From Synechococcus sp. WH 8016 (GTDB lineage Bacteria; Cyanobacteriota; Cyanobacteriia; PCC-6307; Cyanobiaceae): DNA of 64,000 nt. This document shows, piece after piece, positions 37,201 to 46,853 of this stretch. Both the position numbers and the translations under genes were made by a program. Each line of letters starts with the position of its first letter. The first letter of the stretch is position 1. The DNA lies in the NCBI RefSeq assembly GCF_000230675.1, contig NZ_AGIK01000002.1, positions 1-64,000 on the forward strand, in the 5' to 3' direction. A model generated the notes under the pieces. That model saw only the letters and a list, made by a program, of their open reading frames with translations, had not been told where the DNA came from and made no database searches.

Positions 37201-37433
37201 ACGGGCAGCAATGGCAAATCCCATGCCTCTTTCAGCAACTCAGAGACGAGAGCCAGCCTGTTCTGCCAATCCGAGCTCCCTTGTTGATTCTCCGTACCGT
37301 CCGACTTCAACCACGTTTCAAATTCCCCTTCTGACAGACCATCCCAGGACAAACGCCGCGCAAACTTGTGAGGCTCATCCGGCGCCACCGCCGCTTGCCA
37401 GAGAGAAACCCAGGACTGAGCAGATTGACCCAT
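34218..37433 (-). CDS. lanM: Type 2 lanthipeptide synthetase LanM (ProcM-like, CCG type)
   Basis: A ~1,071-residue bifunctional enzyme (1,088 from a TTG at 37484, which has GAGAGG upstream; numbers here use that form). The N-terminal dehydratase shows ALKVVYKPKDMGVD and CTDCHHENLIA with LLIDTETLLE, kinase-like phosphorylation sites for Ser/Thr. The C-terminal cyclase has GFSHGTAGYAAAL, WCHG (Cys944) and CCGG (Cys990, Cys991). Three cysteine zinc ligands with spacing 46/47 match ProcM Cys924, Cys970, Cys971, the promiscuous CCG-type synthetases. It installs the (methyl)lanthionine in Nif11-leader peptides. Confidence 0.96.
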   Translation of the reverse strand: MGQSAQSWVSLWQAAVAPDEPHKFARRLSWDGLSEGEFETWLKSDGTENQQGSSDWQNRLALVSELLKEAWDLPLLPVSSEDDQLPFLDLWQPLHAPAIAWLQEEIGSSVRDRRIAPAALSQLADGLMQRLCSIGEQVLWSCFSSERTPGTMLLAHLGAAGDGSGPPVREHYEAFVQRHRRDGLQLLLLEFPELGRFVGTVIELWLQASVDMLERVSSDRLDLESKFGIPAHLCLDGIKQGLSDPHRGGRAVAILSFGLEADETSALKVVYKPKDMGVDAAYQRVLLDLNQRSDLAPLRLLEIHCGQGYGYMEYVSHRICVDEKELEQFYFNSGRLTAVLHALGCTDCHHENLIACGDQMLLIDTETLLEADVLDYVNDASSQLDLITPSGLQKRFQRSVLRSGLLPQWMFLGGHKIAVDISAFGVTPPKHKKAKMPGWLGLNSDGMMPGRINADAEMPTSLPVGIGSKNVFDHYLSRFQKGFKVQCDELISVRDAWLQPGGVLSLFIGLPRRIVLRATRVYFAIQRQQLEPEALRSPLAQALKLEQLARSFLLAESRPHHWPVFAAELEQMRQLDIPFFTHPIDGDALDLDEADWQLPGFLETSGLASAHERLVQLSPEEIEFQMELIAGSSSARVLLESEAEVQKSSSSEVDGSINHETASDRTNEVAVAIFNRLAQMAIRDSNGQVEWLGMDLGADGENFSFGPVGLSLYGGSIGIACLETCLRQQDISPAIGDALSSSILIGMEPLMSQQSGDSRLRWWRDQSLGISGCGGILLGLQQLGRRAWVDVLVDAALPRFIAADQQLDVIGGSAGLIGSLLAQKSEGALRLAMTAGDHLLERQQEQGCWLSGRDTQGLLGFSHGTAGYAAALARLHVATGEERFRRGAEAALAYERSFFQADQGNWPDFRDPLKAADAQPSFMVAWCHGAPGIALGRACLWGTDLWDQQCEEEIKIAIQTISAQPEPRMDHLCCGGLGLMAVLEAVVSGPWCTDVETCSLAALKANRYRASVLDRCSGGKLDLRCFQTQEGSLFLPGLMTGLSGMGLAIMNNPSSQRMLWGLMSAGLFPHQ

Positions 37434-37545
37434 GGGGAGAGAGCACTCAGCACAATCCAGTGTGCTCAAGACAAGCCAATCCAACCGCGCCCTCTCAGCT
37501 GACGCATCAACACAAACCGATGATCAAACTATTAGGACGCCAACG

Positions 37546-38313
37546 ATGAACGACGACCCCATGTCGACATCAGCCACAACCACCACACGCCAAATCCAAG
37601 CCCGGCGCGACATGGTGTTTCTTGTGCTGGCCGGACTCTTCCTCGGCACCCTGGGGATGCTAAACATCCTTGGCCTGACACGATTTCTAGCGCTCGGCAA
37701 GATTGGATCTTGGCCCATCGTGGTGGCCATTGGCGCCCTCCCCTATCCGGTCACCTTTTTATGCACCGATCTGATTAGTGAGCTTTGGGGTGAGGAGCGA
37801 GCCACTCAGCTGGTGTGGGTCGGTCTTTTGCTGAATGGATGGGTGGTCTTAATTCTGTGGCTGGGAGGCCTCCTGCCAGGCCTCAACGGCGCTCCAGAAT
37901 CCACATTTTTTGAAATTCAACGCCTGGCCTTTGGGTCGATCGGTGCCTCGATGGCGGCTTACCTCACGGCCCAATTTGTGGATGTTCGTTTGTTCCACTT
38001 TTGGAAACAACGCACCAATGGCAAAGCCCTCTGGCTCCGCAACAACGGCTCCACCTTGGTGAGCCAATTGGTGGACACCAGTGCCGTGGTGTTGATCAGC
38101 CATTACGCCGCCCATGTGTTGCCCATCCGCGCCGGAGAAGCGGTGCTTCCTCAGCTGGGAGCTTTCATCGCCAGCGGCTATTTGTTCAAAGCCCTCGCCG
38201 CTTTTGCTGACACCCTTCCCTTCATCTGGCTCACCGCCTGGTTACGCGATTGGCTTGATGTTCCGGGAGACGGAAAGGAGATCATTCCCATGAGATCGGC
38301 GCGACTCCGGTGA
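37546..38313 (+). CDS. Queuosine precursor transporter (YhhQ/VUT family)
   Basis: A 255-residue membrane protein with about six helices (from VFLVLAGLFLGTLGMLNILG). The pattern YPVTFLCTDLISELWGEERA and NNGSTLVSQLVDTSAVV is typical of the YhhQ/VUT family, thought to import queuosine precursors such as preQ0. ATG at 37546 is taken as start; another ATG five codons later is possible. It is divergent from lanM with about 110 bp between starts. Confidence 0.88.
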   Translation: MNDDPMSTSATTTTRQIQARRDMVFLVLAGLFLGTLGMLNILGLTRFLALGKIGSWPIVVAIGALPYPVTFLCTDLISELWGEERATQLVWVGLLLNGWVVLILWLGGLLPGLNGAPESTFFEIQRLAFGSIGASMAAYLTAQFVDVRLFHFWKQRTNGKALWLRNNGSTLVSQLVDTSAVVLISHYAAHVLPIRAGEAVLPQLGAFIASGYLFKALAAFADTLPFIWLTAWLRDWLDVPGDGKEIIPMRSARLR

Positions 38314-38380
38314 CGATCAGCGCACCAATGAAGCTCAGTGCGCAAGTCCTTGGCATGATTAAAGAACTGACCTTCTAACC

Positions 38381-38524
38381 ATGGACGCCGCCCTCTCTGG
38401 CTTCAATCTCGGGACCGTCTTGGTCTTTGGCAGCGGACTGTTCGTGATTGCCACCTTCTACTTCGGGACCAGAGGCGGCTACTACAACACCGACAAGTAC
38501 GACGGCAACGGCACAGCGCACTAA
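38381..38524 (+). CDS. Small single-helix protein, possibly NDH-1 subunit NdhP
   Basis: A 47-residue protein with one membrane helix (LGTVLVFGSGLFVIATFYFG) and a soluble C-terminal tail TRGGYYNTDKYDGNGTAH. That tail resembles what I recall of NdhP, a small subunit of the cyanobacterial NDH-1 complex involved in cyclic electron flow. The match is from memory of the family and should be verified. It lies between the transporter at 37546 and the creatininase-like gene. Confidence 0.65.
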   Translation: MDAALSGFNLGTVLVFGSGLFVIATFYFGTRGGYYNTDKYDGNGTAH

Positions 38525-38565
38525 GGCGCGAGCTGAGCGATCATCAAGCCACTGATCGAGATGGC

Positions 38566-39354
38566 ATGAACGCCACCCTGCCTGGCCCTGCGGCCAACAC
38601 CGAAGCCATTCGTTTGGCTCTTCAGAGTTGGCCAGACGTTGAGGCCTATTTGAAAGGCTGCAAAGGAATCATTATTCCGCTTGGCTCCACAGAACAGCAT
38701 GGACCCACAGGTGCGATAGGGACTGATGCGCTCACAGCAGAAGCTGTAGCGCTTGAGCTTGGTCGTCGCAGCGGAGTGCTTGTCACTCCTGCTCAGGCCT
38801 ATGGGATGGCCGAACACCATCTCGGCTTTGCGGGCACGATGAGTCTTCAACCAGCCACCCTGATGGCGGTGATGCATGACCTTGTGTTGTCCTTAGCCAT
38901 CCATGGATTCGAGCGAATCTTTGTGGTGAATGGCCATGGAGGCAACATGGCCACAACCAAAGCAGCCTTTGCCCAGGCCTATGGAACGGCCGCCAGCCGA
39001 GGACTTCCGGTGGCTTCCAAACTGCGCTGCAGACTTTCCAACTGGTTTATGGCAGGGCCTGTGATGCGCCAAGCCCGAGAGCTGTATGGCGATCGTGAAG
39101 GCCAACATGCCACCCCCAGTGAAATCGCCGTCACCCTTCATCTTCACGACAGCTTGATCACCAAGCAACGGCCCTTACCGGAACCCGCCCCATGCGGAGC
39201 CATTCACGGCCCAGCCGATTTTCGGCGACGTTATCCCGATGGCCGCATGGGCTCTGACCCCTATCTCGCGAAACCAGAACATGGAGCAGAGTTGCTGACC
39301 ACGGCGGTTTCGGCACTGCGCGAAGATCTTGAAACCTTTCTCTCCGCTGCATGA
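38566..39354 (+). CDS. Creatininase family protein
   Basis: A 262-residue metalloenzyme of the creatininase family. The metal sites are visible in [20 protein letters not shown] and VVNGHGGNM, with Glu in a later helix (EGQHATPSE). In cyanobacteria the family may act on amide or lactam substrates; true creatinine is unlikely. The stop overlaps the gatC start as ATGA, so it is coupled to gatC. No signal peptide. Confidence 0.9.
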   Translation: MNATLPGPAANTEAIRLALQSWPDVEAYLKGCKGIIIPLGSTEQHGPTGAIGTDALTAEAVALELGRRSGVLVTPAQAYGMAEHHLGFAGTMSLQPATLMAVMHDLVLSLAIHGFERIFVVNGHGGNMATTKAAFAQAYGTAASRGLPVASKLRCRLSNWFMAGPVMRQARELYGDREGQHATPSEIAVTLHLHDSLITKQRPLPEPAPCGAIHGPADFRRRYPDGRMGSDPYLAKPEHGAELLTTAVSALREDLETFLSAA

Positions 39355-39644
39355 GCAAGATCACCGCCGACGACGTTCGCAAGGTGGCCAAACTTGCCCG
39401 CCTTGACCTACCTGAAGACACCATCGCCACCTATACGGGGCAGCTGGAACGGATTCTCGATTACGTGGATCAACTTCAAGCGGTGGATACCGAAGGGGTT
39501 CAACCCACGACACGCGCTGTAGAAGTGGTGAACGCAACACGTGAAGACACCGTTGTGGTCACAGATGTGCGCCAAGAGCTGCTCGATCAGGCCCCCCAGC
39601 GCGAAGGAGACTTCTTCCGCGTGCCCAAGATCCTCGCCGACTAA
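39351..39644 (+). CDS. gatC: Asp-tRNA(Asn)/Glu-tRNA(Gln) amidotransferase subunit C
   Basis: The 97-residue stabilising subunit of GatCAB, which amidates misacylated Glu-tRNA(Gln) and Asp-tRNA(Asn). It has the family sequence [20 protein letters not shown] and [18 protein letters not shown], with VREDTVVV-like middle region and the C-terminal FFRVPKILA. Length and start are standard, and it overlaps the creatininase-like gene by 4 nt. Confidence 0.95.
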   Translation: MSKITADDVRKVAKLARLDLPEDTIATYTGQLERILDYVDQLQAVDTEGVQPTTRAVEVVNATREDTVVVTDVRQELLDQAPQREGDFFRVPKILAD

Positions 39645-39689
39645 ACAGCACAAGCCACAACAGCATGAGCGGCACGCTCACGTTACGAG

Positions 39690-40709
39690 CTAGAAACGCA
39701 TGCGTGCCGGAGTGACGGCTGTGCGCCGCAACAGCGAAAGCCAAGCTCGCTTCAAGCGCCTGCTGGGCAAAAGCTTGGCGACCGGCCGCATCTTGCTTCC
39801 CCGCGGCTTGTGGCTGCGCACGCCGATCAAGATGTCGTAGAAGAAATTGACGACATCAGACCGCGTTTCAAAGATTCCTAGCCTTTGCGGAGAATCCTTT
39901 GCATCAAGAAGGGGCTTTGTTGCCTCGTAAGCAGGCTTGTATTCAAACCAGGGAATAGAAGGCCAAAGATGATGCACTAAATGATAATTCTGGCCCATAA
40001 TTAGCCAATTCATCGTACGTCCCGGGTACACACGAGCGTTCTGCCAACGATTCCGCGACAGGAAGGGGCGATGGGGCAAATAGTCGAAAAACAAACCGAG
40101 CGTGACTCCCACCATGAGCGCGGGAGCAAACCAACAATTGAAAATAAAAGGCAGAAAGTCGAACCGAATTGCTGCGGCAATGATCGTAAAGAAGATGGCG
40201 CGCTCAAATCCCCACTGCATCAACTCCCAACGCTTCCAGAGCTTTCGCTGAAAGAAGAAAAACTCGTGATAGAAAAATCTGGGAGCGATTAACCAGAGAG
40301 GGCCAAACGTACTCACAATGTGATCAGGATCATGCTTGGGATCATTCACATGTGAGTGATGTTGTAGATGCACCCGTGTAAACACAGGAAAACTGAATCC
40401 CAATAGCAAGGCTGAGCCGTGCCCCATCAATTGGTTCACCCAAGGAACAGGATGAGCCGCGTTATGACAGGCATCGTGCACGACGGTGCCCTCCAAATGG
40501 AGCGCTAAAAATCCGCCAATCAGCAGCAGAGGCAACGGCCAACCACCCACAAACCAACCCCAAGTCGTCAAAGCTGCCAAGCCGTACCCGCCCAAGAACA
40601 GTCCAACGGTGGGGTTCCATGCAGACGGTGGATCGACAAACTCCTTAGGCACTGACCGAAGTCGGGGCGTCGATCCCGAGCTCTCCGGTTGTGCGAGTGC
40701 CTGAGTCAT
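39690..40709 (-). CDS. crtR: Beta-carotene hydroxylase CrtR
   Basis: A 339-residue membrane di-iron hydroxylase that makes zeaxanthin from beta-carotene. The three histidine boxes are HDACHNAAH, HLQHHSH and HLVHH, with two hydrophobic segments between (LTTWGWFVGGWPLPLLLIGG and NCWFAPALMVGVTLG). Zeaxanthin is the main carotenoid of marine Synechococcus. It is monocistronic, with gatC convergent and tRNA-Leu upstream. Confidence 0.95.
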   Translation of the reverse strand: MTQALAQPESSGSTPRLRSVPKEFVDPPSAWNPTVGLFLGGYGLAALTTWGWFVGGWPLPLLLIGGFLALHLEGTVVHDACHNAAHPVPWVNQLMGHGSALLLGFSFPVFTRVHLQHHSHVNDPKHDPDHIVSTFGPLWLIAPRFFYHEFFFFQRKLWKRWELMQWGFERAIFFTIIAAAIRFDFLPFIFNCWFAPALMVGVTLGLFFDYLPHRPFLSRNRWQNARVYPGRTMNWLIMGQNYHLVHHLWPSIPWFEYKPAYEATKPLLDAKDSPQRLGIFETRSDVVNFFYDILIGVRSHKPRGSKMRPVAKLLPSRRLKRAWLSLLRRTAVTPARMRF

Positions 40710-40764
40710 CGAAAAATTCCTGTGTTGCCTGCTGCTACAAGCGACACCAATCTAGGAAAAGGAA

Positions 40765-40846
40765 TGCCCACCGCGAGACTTGAACTCGCACAACCGAAGT
40801 CACTGGTACCTAAAACCAGCGCGTCTACCAATTCCGCCAGATGGGC
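40765..40846 (-). tRNA. tRNA-Leu(TAG)
   Basis: An 82-nt type-II tRNA on the minus strand. Acceptor GCCCATC, D arm with GGTAGAC, anticodon stem CTGGT/ACCAG with loop TTTAGGT giving anticodon TAG, long variable arm, and T arm GCGAG TTCAAGT CTCGC. The discriminator is A, as required for leucine. CCA is not encoded. Confidence 0.95.
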
Positions 40847-40904
40847 AGAAGCGAATCCTAAACATCGACCCAGAATGAGGACAACGTCGTCCCCACATCC
40901 ATCG

Positions 40905-41678
40905 ATGCTGGCCACTCTTACTGGAGATCTCTGTTTGCTGGCGGGGCTCGCCGTTCTGCTGCTGCCACTGCTCGCCACGGAACTCAGTCGTCCCCGCGAT
41001 GGCGCCTGGGGAGCCATCATTCTTCTGCTAGGCCTGGTCCTCGTGACCAGCAGTGATCGACTACGAGGCGCTCCCATGCTGGGAGTGGCTTGCGCTGGCT
41101 TGCTCATCAGCCGCCTCGGAGCGGAAGTCGGTCAGGCCCGCTGGCAACAACTCAGTGATGAGGAACGACAAAGACTTGGCTCCCGGGAACGCTGGACCAC
41201 CAGCCTGCAACAACTCACCACCGTCTTGGCCAGTCTTGGGAGCGCAACGGCAGACACGCTCAAAAGCCTGAAACCTGCCGCAAAAACTGGAACCAACAAA
41301 CGCTGGGTCCGCCCTGATGAGTCATCCACAGGGGCAGACCTAGACGCCCCTGCCGGTGGCGAGATCAAGGAAACAACGAGAACGGCTGACAAAAAGGAAG
41401 CCAAAAACAACGACGACAGCAGTGGCAACGACGACAGCAGTGGCAATGGCGACAGCCGTGGCGATGGCGACAGCAACGCCGCCGTCACACCGGAAGCACA
41501 AGTCACCACGCCAAAACGCCCGAAGCGCTGGGTCCGTCCAGACAGCCCAGAACCATCCCTGGAAGCTCAGGAGGCGCCTTCACCGTCCAACAGCGATGAA
41601 TCCCCAGATGAAGCACCAGATGAAGCCCTGAACGAAACCAGCGCTGAGGCAAGCACGGATCGCACCGACGAAGACTGA
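40905..41678 (+). CDS. Ycf66-like membrane protein with acidic tail
   Basis: A 257-residue protein. The N-terminal ~85 residues have two to three hydrophobic helices with [20 protein letters not shown], resembling the Ycf66 N-terminal domain. The rest is soluble and low complexity: Asp/Ser/Gly/Asn runs ([16 protein letters not shown]) and Glu/Asp/Ser-rich tail. The motif KRWVRPD occurs twice. The start at 40905 is used because an upstream extension would run through tRNA-Leu. Function unknown. Confidence 0.72.
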   Translation: MLATLTGDLCLLAGLAVLLLPLLATELSRPRDGAWGAIILLLGLVLVTSSDRLRGAPMLGVACAGLLISRLGAEVGQARWQQLSDEERQRLGSRERWTTSLQQLTTVLASLGSATADTLKSLKPAAKTGTNKRWVRPDESSTGADLDAPAGGEIKETTRTADKKEAKNNDDSSGNDDSSGNGDSRGDGDSNAAVTPEAQVTTPKRPKRWVRPDSPEPSLEAQEAPSPSNSDESPDEAPDEALNETSAEASTDRTDED

Positions 41679-41703
41679 TAATTCTCTTTGCTACAGCGCC
41701 AAC

Positions 41704-44610
41704 GTGACCCAGCAGACAGGCCAGGACGCTGATAAGCGCCCGTCATACAAAGACACCCTCAACCTGCTGGAGACGGGCTTTGGAATGCGTGCCAATGCCA
41801 TCCACCGCGAACCGGAACTTCAAGCCTTCTGGAAAGACAAAGGCATCGACCTGGAGTTGGGACGCAACAATCCCGGCCCGATGTTCACCCTGCATGACGG
41901 CCCGCCCTATGCCAACGGCGCCCTGCACATGGGCCACGCCTTAAACAAGGTGCTCAAGGACATCATCAACAAGCACCGTCTGATGCAGGGCCGGAAGGTG
42001 CGTTTTGTGCCTGGCTGGGACTGTCATGGTCTCCCAATTGAGCTCAAAGTGCTCCAGGCCATGAGCCAGGAGCAGCGTCAAGCGCTCACCCCGATCAAGT
42101 TGCGCAAAAAGGCTGCGGCCTACGCCCACAAGCAAGTTGCCGGCCAAATGGCCGGCTTTAAGCGCTGGGGCATCTGGGCCGACTGGGAAAACCCCTATCT
42201 CACGCTGCAAAAGGACTACGAAGCCGCTCAGATCGACGTCTTTGGGACGATGGCGCTGAAGGGCCACATCTACCGAGGGCTCAAACCCGTGCACTGGAGC
42301 CCCAGCTCACGCACAGCCCTGGCAGAAGCCGAACTCGAATATCCCGACGGACACACCAGTCCCAGCGTCTACGTGGGCTTTCCTGTGGTGGATCTCCCCG
42401 AAGGCCTACGCAGCAAACTCAACGAGCAGGGTTTGGACTTACCCGCACAGAGCAACGCCCTAAGTGAGGGCCTACAGGTGGCGATCTGGACCACCACCCC
42501 CTGGACCCTGCCCGCCAACCTGGCGGTGTCGGTCAACGAACGCCTCGACTATTGCCTGGCAGATGACGGCAAAGGGCGGTTTCTGATCGTGGCAGCTGAA
42601 CTCTGCGACGCCATCGCCTCCAAGCTTGAACGCCCGCTTCAAGCCAAAGCCACCGTGAAGGGGGCCGATCTTGCTGGCATCACCTACAGCCACCCCCTAC
42701 TCGAGCGCCGCAGCGCCATCGTTGTTGGTGGGGAATACATCACCACGGAATCGGGGACGGGTTTGGTGCACACGGCCCCAGGCCATGGCGTCGATGACTT
42801 CAACACCGGGCGCAAGCATGGCCTACCCGTGCTCTGCCCAGTAGATGAAGCTGGAACCCTCACCGCAGAAGCTGGCCGATTCGAAGGCTTGAACGTCCTC
42901 AAGGATGCCAATGCCGTGATCATCACGGCGCTCGAGGACTGCGGTTCCCTGCTTCTGCAAGAGGACTACAGCCATCGCTATCCCTACGACTGGCGCACGA
43001 AAAAGCCCACGATCTTCAGGGCCACTGAGCAGTGGTTTGCCTCCGTGGAGGGCTTCCGCACGGAGGCACTAACCGCCATTGATGGCGTGCAATGGCTACC
43101 CGCATCGGGCCGAAACAGAATTGAGTCGATGGTCTCCGAAAGGGGCGACTGGTGCATCTCGCGGCAGCGCACATGGGGTGTTCCTATTCCGGTGTTTTAT
43201 CAGCGTGAAACCGGCGAAGTGCTGCTCAATGCCGAGTCCATCGCCCATGTCAAAGCGCTGATCGCAGAACACGGCGCCGACATTTGGTGGGAAAAAGACG
43301 AGGTTGATCTCCTACCTCCCAGCCACAGCGCAGAAGCGCATCTCTGGCGTAAAGGCACCGACACCATGGATGTGTGGTTCGATTCCGGCTCCAGCTGGGC
43401 CTCTGTATCGAGCCAACGCGACGGTCTCAGCTACCCCGCCGATCTCTACTTAGAAGGTTCAGACCAGCATCGCGGCTGGTTCCAGTCCTCGTTGTTGACG
43501 TCGGTGGCCGTGAACGGCACGGCCCCCTATCGAACCGTGCTCACCCATGGCTTTGCCTTGGATGAAAAAGGCCGAAAGATGAGCAAATCCCTCGGCAATG
43601 TGGTGGACCCGATGGTGATCATCGAGGGCGGTAAAAATCAAAAACAAGAACCCGCCTATGGCGCTGACGTGCTCCGCCTATGGGTGAGTTCTGTGGATTA
43701 TTCAGCCGACGTGCCGATCGGTGCAGGCATCCTGCGGCAGCTCTCAGACGTCTATCGAAAAGTGCGCAACACCTCGCGCTATCTGCTCGGCAACCTGCAC
43801 GATTTCGTCCCCAGCCGTGATGCGATCGCCATCCGTGAGTTGCCCTTGCTCGATCGCTGGATGTTGCAGCGCACAGCGACCGTGCTCGACCAGATCAGTG
43901 AAGCGTTTGAACGCTATGAGTTCTTCCGCTTCTTCCAACTTCTGCAGAACTTCTGCGTTGCCGATTTATCGAACTTTTATCTCGACATCGCCAAAGACAG
44001 GCTGTACGTCAGCGCCCCCACCGACAAGCGTCGCCGCAGCTGCCAAACCGTGATGGCGCTGATCATTGAGCGCCTGGCCGCGGCCATCGCCCCGGTGCTT
44101 TGCCACATGGCGGAAGACATCTGGCAGAACATCCCCTATCCAACAGAAACCGAGTCGGTGTTTCTGAGCGGCTGGCCCACGGTGCCGGAGGAGTGGCGCG
44201 ATGACAGCCTGCAAGCCCCCATGCAGGAGCTGCGCGAACTGCGTGCCGCGGTGAACAAGGTGCTGGAGGAATGCCGAAGCAAACGCATGCTGGGAGCCTC
44301 GCTGGAAGCGGCCGTTCGCCTCGAAGCGCGCACCCCCGCACTTCAAGACGCCCTTCACTGGCTGCAAAGCAAGGGCGATCAAGAGGTGGATGGCCTGCGC
44401 GATTGGCTGCTCGTCTCCCAGCTGCAGATTGGAGGCGAGCCCTGGGCCGAATTGCTGGCCAGTGATGACAACGAACTCGCCGTGATCGAAGTGGCCCTGT
44501 CTCGAGGCGAGAAGTGTGAGCGCTGTTGGCACTATGAAAGCGACATCGGTCAGCACAGTGCTCACCCCAGCCTCTGCGGTCGCTGCGTTTCCGTGCTGGA
44601 ACGGCGCTAA
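41704..44610 (+). CDS. ileS: Isoleucine-tRNA ligase
   Basis: A class I aminoacyl-tRNA synthetase of 968 residues, starting at a GTG. The signature HIGH-type motif is [11 protein letters not shown] and the KMSKS motif is [15 protein letters not shown]. The editing domain ([20 protein letters not shown]) and the C-terminal zinc site (CERCWHYE and LCGRC) are present. Length is normal. It charges isoleucine and edits valine. Its 3' end abuts the convergent gene at 44614. Confidence 0.97.
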   Translation: MTQQTGQDADKRPSYKDTLNLLETGFGMRANAIHREPELQAFWKDKGIDLELGRNNPGPMFTLHDGPPYANGALHMGHALNKVLKDIINKHRLMQGRKVRFVPGWDCHGLPIELKVLQAMSQEQRQALTPIKLRKKAAAYAHKQVAGQMAGFKRWGIWADWENPYLTLQKDYEAAQIDVFGTMALKGHIYRGLKPVHWSPSSRTALAEAELEYPDGHTSPSVYVGFPVVDLPEGLRSKLNEQGLDLPAQSNALSEGLQVAIWTTTPWTLPANLAVSVNERLDYCLADDGKGRFLIVAAELCDAIASKLERPLQAKATVKGADLAGITYSHPLLERRSAIVVGGEYITTESGTGLVHTAPGHGVDDFNTGRKHGLPVLCPVDEAGTLTAEAGRFEGLNVLKDANAVIITALEDCGSLLLQEDYSHRYPYDWRTKKPTIFRATEQWFASVEGFRTEALTAIDGVQWLPASGRNRIESMVSERGDWCISRQRTWGVPIPVFYQRETGEVLLNAESIAHVKALIAEHGADIWWEKDEVDLLPPSHSAEAHLWRKGTDTMDVWFDSGSSWASVSSQRDGLSYPADLYLEGSDQHRGWFQSSLLTSVAVNGTAPYRTVLTHGFALDEKGRKMSKSLGNVVDPMVIIEGGKNQKQEPAYGADVLRLWVSSVDYSADVPIGAGILRQLSDVYRKVRNTSRYLLGNLHDFVPSRDAIAIRELPLLDRWMLQRTATVLDQISEAFERYEFFRFFQLLQNFCVADLSNFYLDIAKDRLYVSAPTDKRRRSCQTVMALIIERLAAAIAPVLCHMAEDIWQNIPYPTETESVFLSGWPTVPEEWRDDSLQAPMQELRELRAAVNKVLEECRSKRMLGASLEAAVRLEARTPALQDALHWLQSKGDQEVDGLRDWLLVSQLQIGGEPWAELLASDDNELAVIEVALSRGEKCERCWHYESDIGQHSAHPSLCGRCVSVLERR

Positions 44611-44613
44611 GCG

Positions 44614-44925
44614 TCAGATCCAGCGGTCTGCTTCGATCAATTGCTCAGGAGGAAGGGGGCCGATCAGGCGCTCCTCCTGTTGAGGGTTGAGTGGACCGCG
44701 CAGCAATTCAGCGGTTTCGACGCTCGCCCCCTCGGGAAGCACGGTGCGGTCCGGATCAAAATCCGTGGGATGGGTGGTGCAACTGCTGAAGCCCCGAAAA
44801 ATCAACACTTCCAGAGCTTCTTCCGCACGTTCAGCGGATTGCACCGTTCCGCGCAGTCGCACGACGCGATCGGGACGATCACGACTGATCGCTTCAAGGG
44901 CCGGCAACAACGGATCAGAACTCAC
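44614..44925 (-). CDS. Conserved hypothetical protein (cyanobacterial)
   Basis: A 103-residue soluble protein. LPALEAISRDRPDRVVRLRG, EEALEVLIFRGFSSCTTHPT and a final LPPEQLIEADRWI suggest a small fold seen in cyanobacterial proteins of unknown function (DUF7734-like). Start is taken as GTG at 44925, 11 nt inside the end of the upstream gene; a longer open frame to 44985 would overlap that gene more. Convergent with ileS, 3 bp away. Confidence 0.7.
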   Translation of the reverse strand: MSSDPLLPALEAISRDRPDRVVRLRGTVQSAERAEEALEVLIFRGFSSCTTHPTDFDPDRTVLPEGASVETAELLRGPLNPQQEERLIGPLPPEQLIEADRWI

Positions 44926-45550
44926 CAGCCACCCGCCCCTGACGCGGCAGGCGCACGAGGAGCCACTGGAGAAGCCCCACCACATACGCCACTAAGGCCA
45001 CATAGCCGATGAATGCGGCAACCGCCTCACTCCACTGCCCCCCAAAAACGAAGTCGAACAAACGCTCCGCTACGCGATGCAAACCCTGGGGACCTTCCAA
45101 CCAAGCCAGGCACTCAGCACCACGCAGTTGATCCGCACAGCGCAATGCGGTGGCCGACATCCCCGCCGCGAGCAAGGCGAATCCAGTGAGGGCCCAGCGC
45201 CAGATACGAACGGTGAGGGGGAGGGCACTCCCCGGGGCGCTGTCGGCGAGTTCTTCATTGAGATCCACCCAAAACCACACCGAAACCGCCATCAGCACGG
45301 GTGCGATGAAGGCCATCACGTAGCCGATCGGACGCCGATCGGTGAGCAGCAACACGCTGATGGGCAACAGGCTTGCCACCTTCCAATACAGACCCAGCAA
45401 GCGCACCATCGCTGGCTCACGCCGCACCCCTGCCCAGATCAGCAGAACGAGCGGAACACCGAGGGCAAACGTTGCCCCTAAGCGATAGGTCAGCCAAACC
45501 AAACTGCGGTAAGGGAGATCGGGCACCAGGGAGGTTCGAGTTGGAGCCAT
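44915..45550 (-). CDS. DUF3177 family membrane protein
   Basis: A membrane protein of 211 residues with about five helices (LVWLTYRLGATFALGVPLVL, VASLLPISVLLL, GYVMAFIAPVLMAVSVWFW, WALTGFALLAAGMSA and FIGYVALVAYVVGLLQWLL). The pattern LTYRLGATFAL and YWKVASLLPISVLLL matches cyanobacterial DUF3177, of unknown function. The frame is open to 45709 but the ATG at 45550 (MAPTRTSL) is favoured since it clears the divergent gene at 45597. Confidence 0.82.
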   Translation of the reverse strand: MAPTRTSLVPDLPYRSLVWLTYRLGATFALGVPLVLLIWAGVRREPAMVRLLGLYWKVASLLPISVLLLTDRRPIGYVMAFIAPVLMAVSVWFWVDLNEELADSAPGSALPLTVRIWRWALTGFALLAAGMSATALRCADQLRGAECLAWLEGPQGLHRVAERLFDFVFGGQWSEAVAAFIGYVALVAYVVGLLQWLLVRLPRQGRVAGEF

Positions 45551-45596
45551 TATCGATGCCATCGACCTAGCCCTCGAGATTGGTAGGGTCCAACAC

Positions 45597-46853
45597 ATGG
45601 TTCCGTTCAACCCCCTCGATTGGTTCCGAGGCTCCGGAACCCAGGCCAAGTGCCGAACAGCACTCAGTGGCTGTGCCTCTTTGGAAGAGGCAACGAAAGA
45701 TGTCACCAATCAACTCGGCTCGGAAAAAGGCGACTTAGCCCTCGTGTTTGTTTCCAGCCATTTCGCAAGCGATCTGCCGCGGTTGCTTCCGCTTTTAAGC
45801 CAAAGACTCCAGGCCGAACACTGGATCGGCTTCGTGGGGGGCGGCGTTGTGGGAACCGATAGTGCCGGACGGTCGCAAGAACTAGAGCAGACCACGGCCC
45901 TAAGCGTGACCCTGCTGAATCTCCCCGGGGCTCAGCTGAAGCCGTTTCAGCTCGACACCGGGGCACTCCCGGATCTTGATGGACCGGTTCAAAACTGGCA
46001 GGACTGGGTCAGCGTGGATCCAGCCGACAGCCGCTCCCTGCTGCTGTTCATCGATCCCAGTTGTGGAGCGATCAACGACCTGATCAGCGGCCTGGATTAC
46101 GCCTACCCCAACGCAGCGATCATTGGAGGAATTGCGGCCCCCCACAACGCCAGTCATGGCTCGCTGCTCCTCGATGGTCAGATCATCAATGGTGCCGCTG
46201 GGGTGAGCATCGGCGGGGACTGGGTTCTTGATCCAGTTGTGGCCCAGGGCTGCCGCCCGATTGGTCCCGTGTTTGCGATCGAACAAGCCCAACGCAACGT
46301 TCTGCTGGAACTCAGCGATGGCGATCGTCGCGACACGCCTGTGGCCTGTTTGCAACGCGTGCTGGCCGATCTCAATGCAGAGGACAGAGAGCTGGTGCAG
46401 CACTCTCTCTTCCTTGGCGTGGAGCGTCGCAATCTGATGCAGGAGTGCCCCAGCGATTTCCTGGTCCGCAACCTCATCGGCGTTGACCCACGCAATGGTG
46501 CCGTCGCCGTGGCTGAGCGGGTCCGACCAGGCCAGCACGTGCAATTCCAGCTCCGAGAAGCGCAATCATCAAGGCTGGAAGCTCGCCAGCTGCTGGAGGC
46601 CAGCCAAGACCGTTGCCCATTGCCACCACTTTGTGGTCTGCTATTTGCCTGCCTTGGTCGAGGGAGCGGGTTGTTTGGAGAGGCCAACGGAGATATTTCG
46701 ATCGCCCGCGACGTGCTCCCCGATCTTCCAATCGCCGGTGCGTTTTGCAATGGCGAGATCGGTCCCTTAAGCAACACCACCTACCTGCATGGGTACACCG
46801 CTTGCTGGGGCTTGCTCCGCCATGCACCTCTTGTCGCCTCACCTGAGGACTGA
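45597..46853 (+). CDS. FIST domain protein
   Basis: A 418-residue protein with a FIST_N domain ([30 protein letters not shown] and [16 protein letters not shown]) and a FIST_C domain (VFLGV-like [22 protein letters not shown] and the end [11 protein letters not shown]). FIST domains are proposed small-ligand sensors, often of amino acids. No histidine kinase or output domain is attached. Its stop overlaps trmB by 1 nt, so they may form an operon. Confidence 0.87.
   Translation: MVPFNPLDWFRGSGTQAKCRTALSGCASLEEATKDVTNQLGSEKGDLALVFVSSHFASDLPRLLPLLSQRLQAEHWIGFVGGGVVGTDSAGRSQELEQTTALSVTLLNLPGAQLKPFQLDTGALPDLDGPVQNWQDWVSVDPADSRSLLLFIDPSCGAINDLISGLDYAYPNAAIIGGIAAPHNASHGSLLLDGQIINGAAGVSIGGDWVLDPVVAQGCRPIGPVFAIEQAQRNVLLELSDGDRRDTPVACLQRVLADLNAEDRELVQHSLFLGVERRNLMQECPSDFLVRNLIGVDPRNGAVAVAERVRPGQHVQFQLREAQSSRLEARQLLEASQDRCPLPPLCGLLFACLGRGSGLFGEANGDISIARDVLPDLPIAGAFCNGEIGPLSNTTYLHGYTACWGLLRHAPLVASPED

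Noticed and set aside
40689-40904. Upstream extension of the Ycf66-like gene
   Set aside because: It would run through tRNA-Leu and begin inside crtR; the ATG at 40905 gives a normal membrane N-terminus.
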